This document shows, piece after piece, positions 1-6,172 of a stretch of 9,630 nt of DNA. Where the stretch lies: NCBI GenBank assembly GCA_945872805.1, contig CAMCBE010000047.1, positions 1 through 9,630 of the forward strand, read 5' to 3'. Position 1 is the first letter of the stretch; each line of letters opens with the position of its first letter. This stretch comes from Chitinophaga pinensis. GTDB taxonomy: Bacteria > Bacteroidota > Bacteroidia > Chitinophagales > Chitinophagaceae. A model generated the notes under the pieces. That model was given only the letters and a program-made list of their open reading frames with translations, was not told the origin of the DNA and did no database searches. The position numbers were made by a program, and so were the translations under genes.

Positions 1-1968
1 ATTCTTGCTATTTCTTTATTAGTTATTGCGTCTACCCAAGCGCAAGAAGTAAAACAAGTTGTTTCTAAGTATGATCCCAATGAACTCTTTAATCCATTGT
101 TTTACAAAGAACAGGGCAATCAACAAAGAACGGGAAACGGTGAACCCGGGAAGGTATATTGGCAAAATGCTGCAGATTATACAATTAACGCCAAACTAGA
201 TGATTCGCTAAGCCAAATATCAGCAACCGTTACCTTAACATACACGAATAATAGTCCTCATCAACTAGATTTTCTTTGGTTTCAACTTGATCAAAATCTT
301 TTCAATACCTCATCAAGGGGATTTTTAAAATTACCTTCTGTTGGAAATAGTCGTTATGGTAGTTCAAAAAATAAATTTGAAGGTGGATTCGAGATTTCTA
401 CAGTCAAAATTATAAATACAGTTTCTGGAAAATCTATCGAAACTCCAATACAGCCTTATATTACGGACACTAGAATGCGTCTTGACCTTCCTAAATTATT
501 GAAATCGGGTGGGGATAAGATCAAGATTCAAATTGATTACAACTATATAATGCCAGAATATGGGGCCGATCGCTCAGGTGTTTTGAATACGCCTGATGGT
601 AAAATATTTGCCGTTGCTCAGTGGTATCCTCGAATTTGTGTATTTGACGATATACAAGGTTGGAACACTCTGCCATACCTCGGTGCGGGTGAATTTTACC
701 TAGAATATGGAAATTTTGATGTTAGCCTAACCGTTCCTAATAATCATACTGTTGTTGCCAGTGGAGAATTACTTAATCCTTCTAATGTATTGACAACAAG
801 TCAATTAGCTAGTTATAAAAAGGCAATATCAAGTGATTCCACTGTAGTTATTCGTTCAAAAGAGGATATCAATAACCCTGCTAGCCATCTTTCATCACCA
901 ACAGTAACCTGGAAATATAAAATTGCTAACTCGAGAGATTTTGCTTGGGCTTCTTCAGCCTCTTTTATTTGGGATGCTGCCAAAATCAATTTTCCTTCAG
1001 GCAAAAAAGCCATTGCACAATCTGTTTATCCAGCTAATGTTTCTAGTAAGGATGCATGGGGTAGGTCAACTGAGTACACCAAGGCAAGCATCGAAAATTA
1101 CTCCAAACGTTGGTTTGAATTTCCATACCCTGCTGCCAGTAATGTGGCAAGCAACGTAGGGGGGATGGAATATCCAGGCATCGTTTTTTGTGGTTCAACT
1201 GCCCAAAATGGTGACTTATGGGGTGTAACTGATCATGAATTCGGACATACTTGGTTTCCTATGATCGTAGGCAGTAATGAGCGAAAGTATGGATGGATGG
1301 ATGAAGGGTTCAATACATTCATCAATGGAATCGCTTCTGAAGACTTTAATAATGGCGAATATGCGGAAGGCGATATGGATGCTCATGCTATGGCAAAGTT
1401 TATGTATAGTGACCGGAGCGAAGCTATCATGAAAACGCCTGATGCATTGAAAGAATCTAATATTGGCCTTTCATTATACTTAAAACCTGGTTTTGCACTG
1501 GGATTACTCAGAAAGCAGATTATTGGAGAGAAACTATTTGATGCAGCCTTTAAAAAATACATTAGAGATTGGGCCTTTAAACATCCTACCCCATGGGACT
1601 TCTTCCGTAGCATAGAAAGCAGTGTTGGTGAAGATTTAGGCTGGTTCTGGAAAGGATTATTCTTAGAGAATTGGCGTGTAGATCAGGCTGTATCCAAGGT
1701 TGAATACATCAATAACAATGCTCAAAACGGGGCAATAGTCACTATCGATAATCTTGAAAAAGCAGCAATGCCCGTTATTCTTGAGTATGCAAGTAAATCA
1801 GGGAAAAAAGGGACGATAAAATTACCCGTTGAGATATGGCAAAATTCAGCCAGCTATAAGGTGAGAATTCCAATCAACGAAGAGCTCCAATCAGTAATAC
1901 TTGACCCCAACAAAGTGTTTCCTGATTTTAATGGTGAAAACAACAGTTGGAATGCGAAAAAGGATTAA
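1..1968 (+). CDS. M1-family zinc metallopeptidase, exported, 5'-truncated by window edge
   Basis: Probable aminopeptidase of the M1 (gluzincin) family, acting outside the cytoplasm. The frame is open from base 1, so the true start is left of the window; 655 codons are visible. The first residues (ILAISLLVIASTQAQ) read as the hydrophobic core and cleavage region of a signal peptide. The zinc site is HEFGH at visible codons 412-416 (1234-1248), followed after 18 residues by Glu435 (in WMDEGFN), giving the M1 pattern HExxH-x18-E. GGMEYP (1159-1176) replaces the classical GAMEN substrate motif. Tyr493 (SLYLKPG, codon 1477-1479) is the likely transition-state tyrosine. The protein ends soon after the helical catalytic domain with a short beta-rich tail, so it lacks the large ERAP1-like C-terminal domain, as in other short bacterial M1 enzymes. 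It has no obvious terminator. Exopeptidase substrate preference cannot be read from sequence. Confidence 0.9.
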   Translation: MLAISLLVIASTQAQEVKQVVSKYDPNELFNPLFYKEQGNQQRTGNGEPGKVYWQNAADYTINAKLDDSLSQISATVTLTYTNNSPHQLDFLWFQLDQNLFNTSSRGFLKLPSVGNSRYGSSKNKFEGGFEISTVKIINTVSGKSIETPIQPYITDTRMRLDLPKLLKSGGDKIKIQIDYNYIMPEYGADRSGVLNTPDGKIFAVAQWYPRICVFDDIQGWNTLPYLGAGEFYLEYGNFDVSLTVPNNHTVVASGELLNPSNVLTTSQLASYKKAISSDSTVVIRSKEDINNPASHLSSPTVTWKYKIANSRDFAWASSASFIWDAAKINFPSGKKAIAQSVYPANVSSKDAWGRSTEYTKASIENYSKRWFEFPYPAASNVASNVGGMEYPGIVFCGSTAQNGDLWGVTDHEFGHTWFPMIVGSNERKYGWMDEGFNTFINGIASEDFNNGEYAEGDMDAHAMAKFMYSDRSEAIMKTPDALKESNIGLSLYLKPGFALGLLRKQIIGEKLFDAAFKKYIRDWAFKHPTPWDFFRSIESSVGEDLGWFWKGLFLENWRVDQAVSKVEYINNNAQNGAIVTIDNLEKAAMPVILEYASKSGKKGTIKLPVEIWQNSASYKVRIPINEELQSVILDPNKVFPDFNGENNSWNAKKD

Positions 1969-1989
1969 ACAAGGTAAAAACTAGTCATT

Positions 1990-2023
1990 TTTGATGAAAA
2001 TCTAAATTTTTACCCTAATTTTG
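1990..2023 (+). promoter_or_regulatory. Bacteroidota-type promoter of rpmI-rplT
   Basis: TAATTTTG at 2016-2023 is a full match to the Bacteroidota -7 consensus TAnnTTTG. A TTTG at 1990-1993 lies 22 bases upstream and can serve as the -33 element. Transcription would start near 2030, leaving a leader of about 98 nt before rpmI. This separates the ribosomal genes from the peptidase gene upstream. The start site is inferred from the motif only. Confidence 0.6.
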
Positions 2024-2058
2024 CAATCCGTTTTAATCTGCAAAGAATTAAAACCTAT

Positions 2059-2108
2059 TCCCAAATGGTCCCACAAGTTCTTCGTCTGTTCGAAGACACC
2101 AGCAGGGG
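2059..2108 (+). promoter_or_regulatory. Structured mRNA leader of rpmI-rplT (candidate r-protein autoregulatory element)
   Basis: Between the predicted start of transcription and rpmI the RNA can fold into nested helices. CCC (2060-2062) pairs with GGG (2105-2107), with a possible T2059-G2108 wobble. A symmetric 3x3 internal loop follows (AAA against GCA), then TGGT (2066-2069) pairs with ACCA (2098-2101). The apical hairpin is CTTCG (2080-2084) with loop TCTGTT and CGAAG (2091-2095). A second CCC run (2070-2072) could compete for the GGGG, so two states are possible. L20 autoregulates the infC-rpmI-rplT operon through leader RNA in Firmicutes and Enterobacteria; a similar role here is inference. 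There is no poly-T after the structure, so it is not a terminator. Confidence 0.4.
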
Positions 2109-2127
2109 TAACATAAAATCAAATGTA

Positions 2128-2325
2128 ATGCCAAAAGTTAAAACCCACTCAAGGGCAAAAAAAACTTTTAAAGTTACCGGTACTGGCAAAATAACCTACA
2201 GAAAGCCAACACGCGGTCACTTGCTCACAAAAAAGTCATCTAAACGTAAACGCGCTCTTCGTGTAACTGGTCAGGTTCATCCTACGAATGTCGATTTCGT
2301 AAAAAGATTATTACGATTAAAGTAA
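2128..2325 (+). CDS. rpmI: 50S ribosomal protein bL35
   Basis: Small basic protein of the large ribosomal subunit. From the ATG at 2128 it is 65 residues, the normal L35 length, beginning MPKVKTHSRAKKTFKVTGTG, which is the conserved L35 N-terminus. The C-terminal half is Lys/Arg-rich (KKSSKRKRALR) and ends VKRLLRLK. The frame stays open upstream to an ATG at 2065, but the extra 21 residues match no part of L35 and lie over the structured leader, so 2128 is chosen. rplT follows after 38 bases, the usual pair. infC, which normally precedes rpmI, is not here. Confidence 0.97.
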   Translation: MPKVKTHSRAKKTFKVTGTGKITYRKPTRGHLLTKKSSKRKRALRVTGQVHPTNVDFVKRLLRLK

Positions 2326-2363
2326 TAGACTTTACATTCTTCATCATTTAAACTTATTTAGAT

Positions 2364-2708
2364 ATGCCACGTTCAAAAAATGCAGTTGCTTCCAGAGCAC
2401 GCCGCAAAAGGATTCTCGACCAGGCCAAAGGCTTTTACGGGAAAAGAAAAAATGTATATACAGTAGCGAAAAACGTACTTGAGAAAGGACTTACATATAG
2501 CTATGTTGGTAGAAAATTAAAGAAAAGAGATTACCGCAGACTTTGGATCGTTCGTATCAATGCTGCAGTAAGGGAAGAAGGTCTTAAGTATTCCGAATTC
2601 ATGAATTTATTGAAACTCAAAGGAATTGAGCTAGATAGAAAAGTGCTAGCTGATATGGCAATGAACAACCCTGAAACGTTCAAAGCCCTTATTCTTTCTG
2701 TAAAATAA
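2364..2708 (+). CDS. rplT: 50S ribosomal protein bL20
   Basis: Large-subunit protein needed for early 50S assembly; it binds 23S rRNA domain II and, in several bacteria, also represses its own operon. The 114 residues are the standard length. Conserved blocks are visible: a basic N-terminal arm (residues 1-45, with ARRKRILDQAKGFYGKRKN), then the globular part with LKKRDYRRLWIVRINAA and the C-terminal LKLKGIELDRKVLADMA. Like its partner it has very high Lys/Arg content and no gaps against the family pattern. It is co-transcribed with rpmI and closed by the hairpin at 2730-2761. There is no Shine-Dalgarno sequence before the start, as is usual in Bacteroidota. Confidence 0.98.
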   Translation: MPRSKNAVASRARRKRILDQAKGFYGKRKNVYTVAKNVLEKGLTYSYVGRKLKKRDYRRLWIVRINAAVREEGLKYSEFMNLLKLKGIELDRKVLADMAMNNPETFKALILSVK

Positions 2709-2729
2709 TGGAACTAAACTAGTTTATAG

Positions 2730-2761
2730 AACCGGATGTTTAAATTAACATCCGGTTTTTT
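2730..2761 (+). terminator. Intrinsic terminator of rpmI-rplT
   Basis: AACCGGATGTT (2730-2740) and AACATCCGGTT (2747-2757) form a perfect 11-bp stem around the loop TAAATT, followed by a T run to 2761. It starts 21 bases after the rplT stop. The -33 element of the next promoter begins directly behind it. Confidence 0.93.
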
Positions 2762-2762
2762 A

Positions 2763-2791
2763 TTGTGGGTAACTGAAAAAAATTATTTTTG
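2763..2791 (+). promoter_or_regulatory. Promoter of the arginine decarboxylase gene
   Basis: TATTTTTG at 2784-2791 matches TAnnTTTG. TTG at 2763-2765 lies 18 bases upstream, within the spacing known for Bacteroidota promoters, and abuts the rplT terminator tail. The predicted leader is only about 25 nt. Confidence 0.6.
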
Positions 2792-2823
2792 TATTTCAAA
2801 CTGTAAAAGAACTTAAGCGCAAC

Positions 2824-4233
2824 ATGAGTAATACCTATACTGATCTAGTTAAACAAACATTCTATTTCCCACAGGAAGGCTTTGAAACAAGAGATGGAAA
2901 TCTTTTTTTTAATGACCTTGATTTAAGGGCAATTATTGAAAAATATGGTACCCCATTAAAACTCAGCTACTTGCCTAAGATTGGTCAACAAATTAATAAG
3001 GCAAAAAACTTATTTAAAAATGCTTTTAAAAAACATAAATACGAAGGCGATTACCATTACTGCTATTGTACTAAAAGCTCTCACTTTTCATTTATTTTAG
3101 AAGAAGCCCTTGCTCACGATATCAATTTAGAAACTTCTTATGCCTACGATATTGAAATCATAAATAAGCTTTATGAGAAAAAGAAGATTACAAAAGATAT
3201 TCATATCATCTGTAATGGCTTTAAGCAGACGTCTTATACTTCACGTATAGCTCGACTTATCAATACAGGGTTTAAGAACGTAATCCCCGTTTTGGATAAT
3301 AAAGAAGAACTAGACAAATATAGACGTAGTGTAAAAGTCCCTTTTAAACTAGGCATTCGTGTTGCCGCTGAAGAGGAACCCAACTTTCCGTTCTATACAT
3401 CTAGATTAGGTATGAGAGCGAAGGATATCCTTGAATTCTATGTAGATCAAATTGAAGGGTATGAACATAAGTTTCAACTAAAAATGTTACACATATTCCT
3501 TAACAAAGGAATTAAAGATGATATCTATTACTGGAGTGAATTAAATAAAGTAATCACATTGTATTGCCAGCTTAAAAAGATTTGTCCAGAACTGGATTCA
3601 ATCAATATTGGTGGGGGATTTCCGATTAAGCATTCACTCGGATTTGAATATGATTATGCTTTCATGATTAATGAAATCGTAGGCACTATAAAAAAGACTT
3701 GTAAAAAAGCAAAAGTTCCCATGCCGCATATTTATACAGAATTCGGCAGTTTTACTGTAGGGGAAAGTATGGCACATATTTATTCAGTTATTGCTGAAAA
3801 AATTCAAAATGATCGTGAAATTTGGTACATGATTGATTCTTCATTCATTACTACATTACCTGATACATGGGGGATAGGTGAGAAATTTTTGATGTTACCT
3901 GTCAATAAATGGGGGAATGAATACCAGCGGGTAGTATTAGGTGGTATAACCTGTGACAGCCATGATTACTATGATTCAGAAGAACATATTAATGAAGTGT
4001 TCCTTCCTAAAGTAAATGGAACAGAGAATGATAAAGAACCACTTTACCTTGGATTTTTTCATACAGGAGCTTACCAAGATCAAATAAGTGGATACGGTGG
4101 AATTAAACACTGTATGATACCATCGCCTAAGCATATCATTATCGGGAAAGATAAGCACGGCAAATTACACGATTGGGTTTATGCAAAGGAACAAACTGCC
4201 CAAAGTATGTTGAAAATACTCGGGTATATTTAG
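2824..4233 (+). CDS. speA: Arginine decarboxylase-like PLP enzyme (short SpeA form)
   Basis: Fold-type III PLP-dependent decarboxylase, 469 residues; the likely reaction is L-arginine to agmatine plus CO2 in the cytoplasm, the entry to putrescine/spermidine. Lys84 in YCTKSSH sits where the ODC/ADC family has the Schiff-base lysine. GGGFP (263-267) is the phosphate-binding glycine loop, TEFGSF (305-310) replaces the usual E-(P/S)-G-R, and CDSHD (377-381) is the conserved CDSxD with the catalytic Cys. GAYQ (415-418) is the form I associate with SpeA; diaminopimelate and carboxynorspermidine decarboxylases usually have GAYG or GAYC. E. coli SpeA is about 650 residues, so this is much shorter and lacks its inserted and C-terminal parts. 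It could be another basic amino-acid decarboxylase; family is certain, substrate less so. No agmatine-processing gene is adjacent. It overlaps the stop of the opposing gene by 4 bases. Confidence 0.8.
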   Translation: MSNTYTDLVKQTFYFPQEGFETRDGNLFFNDLDLRAIIEKYGTPLKLSYLPKIGQQINKAKNLFKNAFKKHKYEGDYHYCYCTKSSHFSFILEEALAHDINLETSYAYDIEIINKLYEKKKITKDIHIICNGFKQTSYTSRIARLINTGFKNVIPVLDNKEELDKYRRSVKVPFKLGIRVAAEEEPNFPFYTSRLGMRAKDILEFYVDQIEGYEHKFQLKMLHIFLNKGIKDDIYYWSELNKVITLYCQLKKICPELDSINIGGGFPIKHSLGFEYDYAFMINEIVGTIKKTCKKAKVPMPHIYTEFGSFTVGESMAHIYSVIAEKIQNDREIWYMIDSSFITTLPDTWGIGEKFLMLPVNKWGNEYQRVVLGGITCDSHDYYDSEEHINEVFLPKVNGTENDKEPLYLGFFHTGAYQDQISGYGGIKHCMIPSPKHIIIGKDKHGKLHDWVYAKEQTAQSMLKILGYI

Positions 4234-5519
4234 TTTACTTTCAACTTATACTTTTTATTGACTTTAGGATTGTTGAAGTATTTTTCAGCATCCTGTTGCG
4301 TATACTTAGGATCGAACTCTACCATCGGAAGATCTATCAATTGCATTTGAGATTGCTTCAATTCTTCCCTCATTTTTTTAGCTTTGACCAGAATTTCAGG
4401 ATCTCTCTCAATCAATTGTCCGTTTTCTGAGAAAATATATTCCAACCTTTTTATGGTAGCGCGAATTTGTGATGCAGTATTCTGTTCCTGAACACGTCCA
4501 GGAGCCACAGCTTCTTTTATTGGAACTAACGACAATCCAATGCTAGGTAATATAGCGCCCGTATTTTTTGACCCTGTAGAAGTTGCCGTGGTGGAAATAA
4601 TCGTTCCCATCATGGCGGTTGTTGAACCCGAAACATCAAATCCAGTCCGCATTGATTTGGTGCTTTTTATGGTTTTGCTAATTACATAAAAAGTCAATTT
4701 TAAATTCGTAATGTACTTTTTCAACTCATCCGTCACTAATTTATGTTCGGCTATTTTCATTGGATAATTAATCCCCGGACGAATTTGAAATTTAATGGCA
4801 GTAGTATCTTTATTTTGAAATTTATCTACCCCAATAAATTGAAGCAATAAGATCTTTTGGGTCGCTGTATCATTATCTCGAATAAAGTCAAAAGGAACCA
4901 TCCATGCAAATTCATCATCACATTTCACAACAGGTTTAAAATTGCTTATTGGTTCATTTGTTATGATGGTTATTTTTTCAATTGGGAAAGATCCCTCTTC
5001 ACATTGCACCCTAAAACGAATTGAATCACCTTCTAATAAAGAAAGAAAGTTCCCAACGGTTGGTTTTAATTTAGAAACAACTACATCTGTATTATAGAAA
5101 AGAATGGTAAAGGAAGACTCATATCGTTCTTTAGCATCTCTCAAGTTTTGAACACCAATTTCAACCTTATATGGAATATCATATTTCAATTTACCGCTCT
5201 TGAAATATGCTTTATCTGCCTTAAAATAAAGTAAACCTGTTCGCTTGTCTAATTTGACGCCAATTGGAGAATCTTTTAAGTACCAGAAATAGTTCTCCGA
5301 AAGCTTATTAATTTGTAAATCATAATTTAGGATAGAATCTACCTCCAACGTAAAAAAAGGATTGAGGTTGATGATACGTAATGTGGAATCAGGATTAACA
5401 TTAATCTCTACCGGCAATAAAATAGTATCAGGTGGAACATCCTGATTAACTGGTTTGATGTCCTGAGCGTAACCAGTCAAAAAAGCAAAACATAGGAGAA
5501 ATAGGGAGTAAATTTTCAA
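4230..5519 (-). CDS. Secreted protein of unknown function, beta-sandwich plus helical C-terminus
   Basis: I do not recognise this 429-residue protein as a named family. The only fitting start is TTG (5517-5519): an in-frame TAA lies two codons upstream, and TTG gives a complete signal peptide, MKIYSLFLLCFAFLTGYAQ, with likely cleavage after A18 or Q19. Residues 40-145 look beta-rich and include GVKLDKRTGLLYF, reminiscent of Ig/cadherin-like putative domains. Residues 150-247 may be a second beta-sandwich with two cysteines (C173, C200) that could form a disulfide. Residues 295-335 are Ser/Thr/Gly-rich and fairly hydrophobic. Residues 350-395 are charged and helical, possibly a coiled coil, and the end is basic (VNKKYKLKVN). 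It is not a Por-type secretion C-terminus as far as I can see. It is probably periplasmic or surface-associated. It is transcribed alone. Confidence 0.8.
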   Translation of the reverse strand: MKIYSLFLLCFAFLTGYAQDIKPVNQDVPPDTILLPVEINVNPDSTLRIINLNPFFTLEVDSILNYDLQINKLSENYFWYLKDSPIGVKLDKRTGLLYFKADKAYFKSGKLKYDIPYKVEIGVQNLRDAKERYESSFTILFYNTDVVVSKLKPTVGNFLSLLEGDSIRFRVQCEEGSFPIEKITIITNEPISNFKPVVKCDDEFAWMVPFDFIRDNDTATQKILLLQFIGVDKFQNKDTTAIKFQIRPGINYPMKIAEHKLVTDELKKYITNLKLTFYVISKTIKSTKSMRTGFDVSGSTTAMMGTIISTTATSTGSKNTGAILPSIGLSLVPIKEAVAPGRVQEQNTASQIRATIKRLEYIFSENGQLIERDPEILVKAKKMREELKQSQMQLIDLPMVEFDPKYTQQDAEKYFNNPKVNKKYKLKVN

Positions 5520-5536
5520 TTCTTAAATGTTTTAGG

Positions 5537-5544
5537 CAAATTTA
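5537..5544 (-). promoter_or_regulatory. Minus-strand -7 element for the secreted-protein gene
   Basis: Read on the minus strand, 5544-5537 is TAAATTTG, a full TAnnTTTG match. It places the transcript start near 5530, about ten bases before the TTG start codon, so the mRNA would be nearly leaderless. There is no clear TTG -33 element; the expected position is covered by the inverted repeat at 5548-5570. Confidence 0.5.
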
Positions 5545-5547
5545 ACC

Positions 5548-5570
5548 TAAACACAGTAAAATAGTGTTTA
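5548..5570. repeat. Perfect 7-bp inverted repeat, possible operator
   Basis: TAAACAC (5548-5554) and GTGTTTA (5564-5570) are exact inverted arms separated by nine bases, AGTAAAATA. The repeat occupies the -33 region of the minus-strand promoter, in the divergent space between the secreted-protein gene and the bacilliredoxin gene. A dimeric regulator could bind here, but short AT-rich repeats occur by chance. Confidence 0.35.
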
Positions 5571-5633
5571 ATTAATCATAAAATCATCATTAAGTTCTCT
5601 ATCCTGCATAATCTCATTTTTAGCTGAGCTACC

Positions 5634-5667
5634 TTGCTATATTATTGCCTTTTCTTACCTAATTTTG
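5634..5667 (+). promoter_or_regulatory. Promoter of the bacilliredoxin gene
   Basis: TAATTTTG at 5660-5667 matches TAnnTTTG exactly. TTG at 5634-5636 is 23 bases upstream, the long end of the accepted spacing. The start codon follows 19 bases after the element, giving a very short leader. Confidence 0.5.
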
Positions 5668-5686
5668 TATCATAAACTATAACTAT

Positions 5687-6103
5687 ATGTATCCAGCAGA
5701 AATTGTAATCCCGATGAAAGAAGAGTTAACGGAACAGGGCTTTGAAGAACTTTTAACACCAGCCGATGTTGACAATATGATCGCTCAAAAAGGAACAACC
5801 TTAGTTGTTGTAAATTCAGTATGCGGATGTTCTGCAGGTAGTGCAAGACCGGGTGTTGTAATGTCTGTTCATAATTCGTCAAACAAACCAGATAGACTTA
5901 CAACAGCATTTGCCGGTTTTGATCTTCAGTCAGTTCAAAAACTAAGAGAATACCTCCTTCCTTATCCACCATCATCACCAGCTATTGCACTATTCAAAGA
6001 TGGTGTGCTAGTACACATGATTGAACGGCATCAAATTGAAGGTCGACCAGCACAAATCATTGCTCAAAATTTAATAGGCGCTTTTGAGGAATATTGTAAC
6101 TAA
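5687..6103 (+). CDS. BrxA/BrxB family bacilliredoxin
   Basis: Thioredoxin-fold protein of the YphP/YqiW (DUF1094) family, which in Firmicutes removes bacillithiol from S-bacillithiolated proteins in the cytoplasm. The 138 residues are close to the family length. The N-terminus MYPAEIVIPM is typical, and the redox motif is C46-G47-C48 inside VNSVCGCSAGSARPG, the CGC signature that separates this family from CxxC thioredoxins. The later block HMIERHQIEGR (in the last third) matches the conserved H-x-I-x-R-x-x-I-E-G region. It is a single-gene unit between its own promoter and terminator. Its presence suggests the host makes bacillithiol or a similar low-molecular thiol, or uses the protein as a disulfide isomerase; no bacillithiol synthesis gene is in view. 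Confidence 0.93.
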   Translation: MYPAEIVIPMKEELTEQGFEELLTPADVDNMIAQKGTTLVVVNSVCGCSAGSARPGVVMSVHNSSNKPDRLTTAFAGFDLQSVQKLREYLLPYPPSSPAIALFKDGVLVHMIERHQIEGRPAQIIAQNLIGAFEEYCN

Positions 6104-6120
6104 TTGATCAATTCATAATT

Positions 6121-6147
6121 TGTCCCGTACTAACGGGACATTTTTTT
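6121..6147 (+). terminator. Intrinsic terminator after the bacilliredoxin gene
   Basis: TGTCCCGT (6121-6128) and ACGGGACA (6133-6140) form a perfect 8-bp stem with an ACTA tetraloop, followed by seven T residues (6141-6147). It ends only 25 bases before the lgt start codon. Confidence 0.93.
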
Positions 6148-6172
6148 GATACCGCTACACTTAATTTTAACT

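Noticed and set aside
97..99. TTG at 97 as start of the M1 peptidase
   Set aside because: The frame is open to base 1 and encodes a signal-peptide core upstream; the gene is cut by the window edge rather than starting at TTG.
813..1613. Overlapping reading frames on both strands inside the peptidase gene
   Set aside because: Short, no recognisable domains, and fully inside a conserved metallopeptidase frame; the same applies to antisense frames inside lgt, yajQ and the GlmU-like gene.
2065..2127. N-terminal extension of rpmI from ATG 2065
   Set aside because: The 21 extra residues do not resemble L35, and the stretch is the structured leader; the ATG at 2128 gives the exact family N-terminus and length.
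4204..4220. AGTAT/ATACT stem near the convergent junction as a terminator
   Set aside because: Five AT-rich base pairs without a T run on either strand.
6162..6169. TAATTTTA as an lgt promoter -7 element
   Set aside because: The final conserved G is missing, no -33 element is spaced correctly, and it sits too close to the start codon; lgt may depend on read-through or a promoter I cannot recognise.
6146..6172. TTG start for lgt at 6146
   Set aside because: It lies in the T-tract of the preceding terminator; ATG at 6173 gives a normal Lgt N-terminus.
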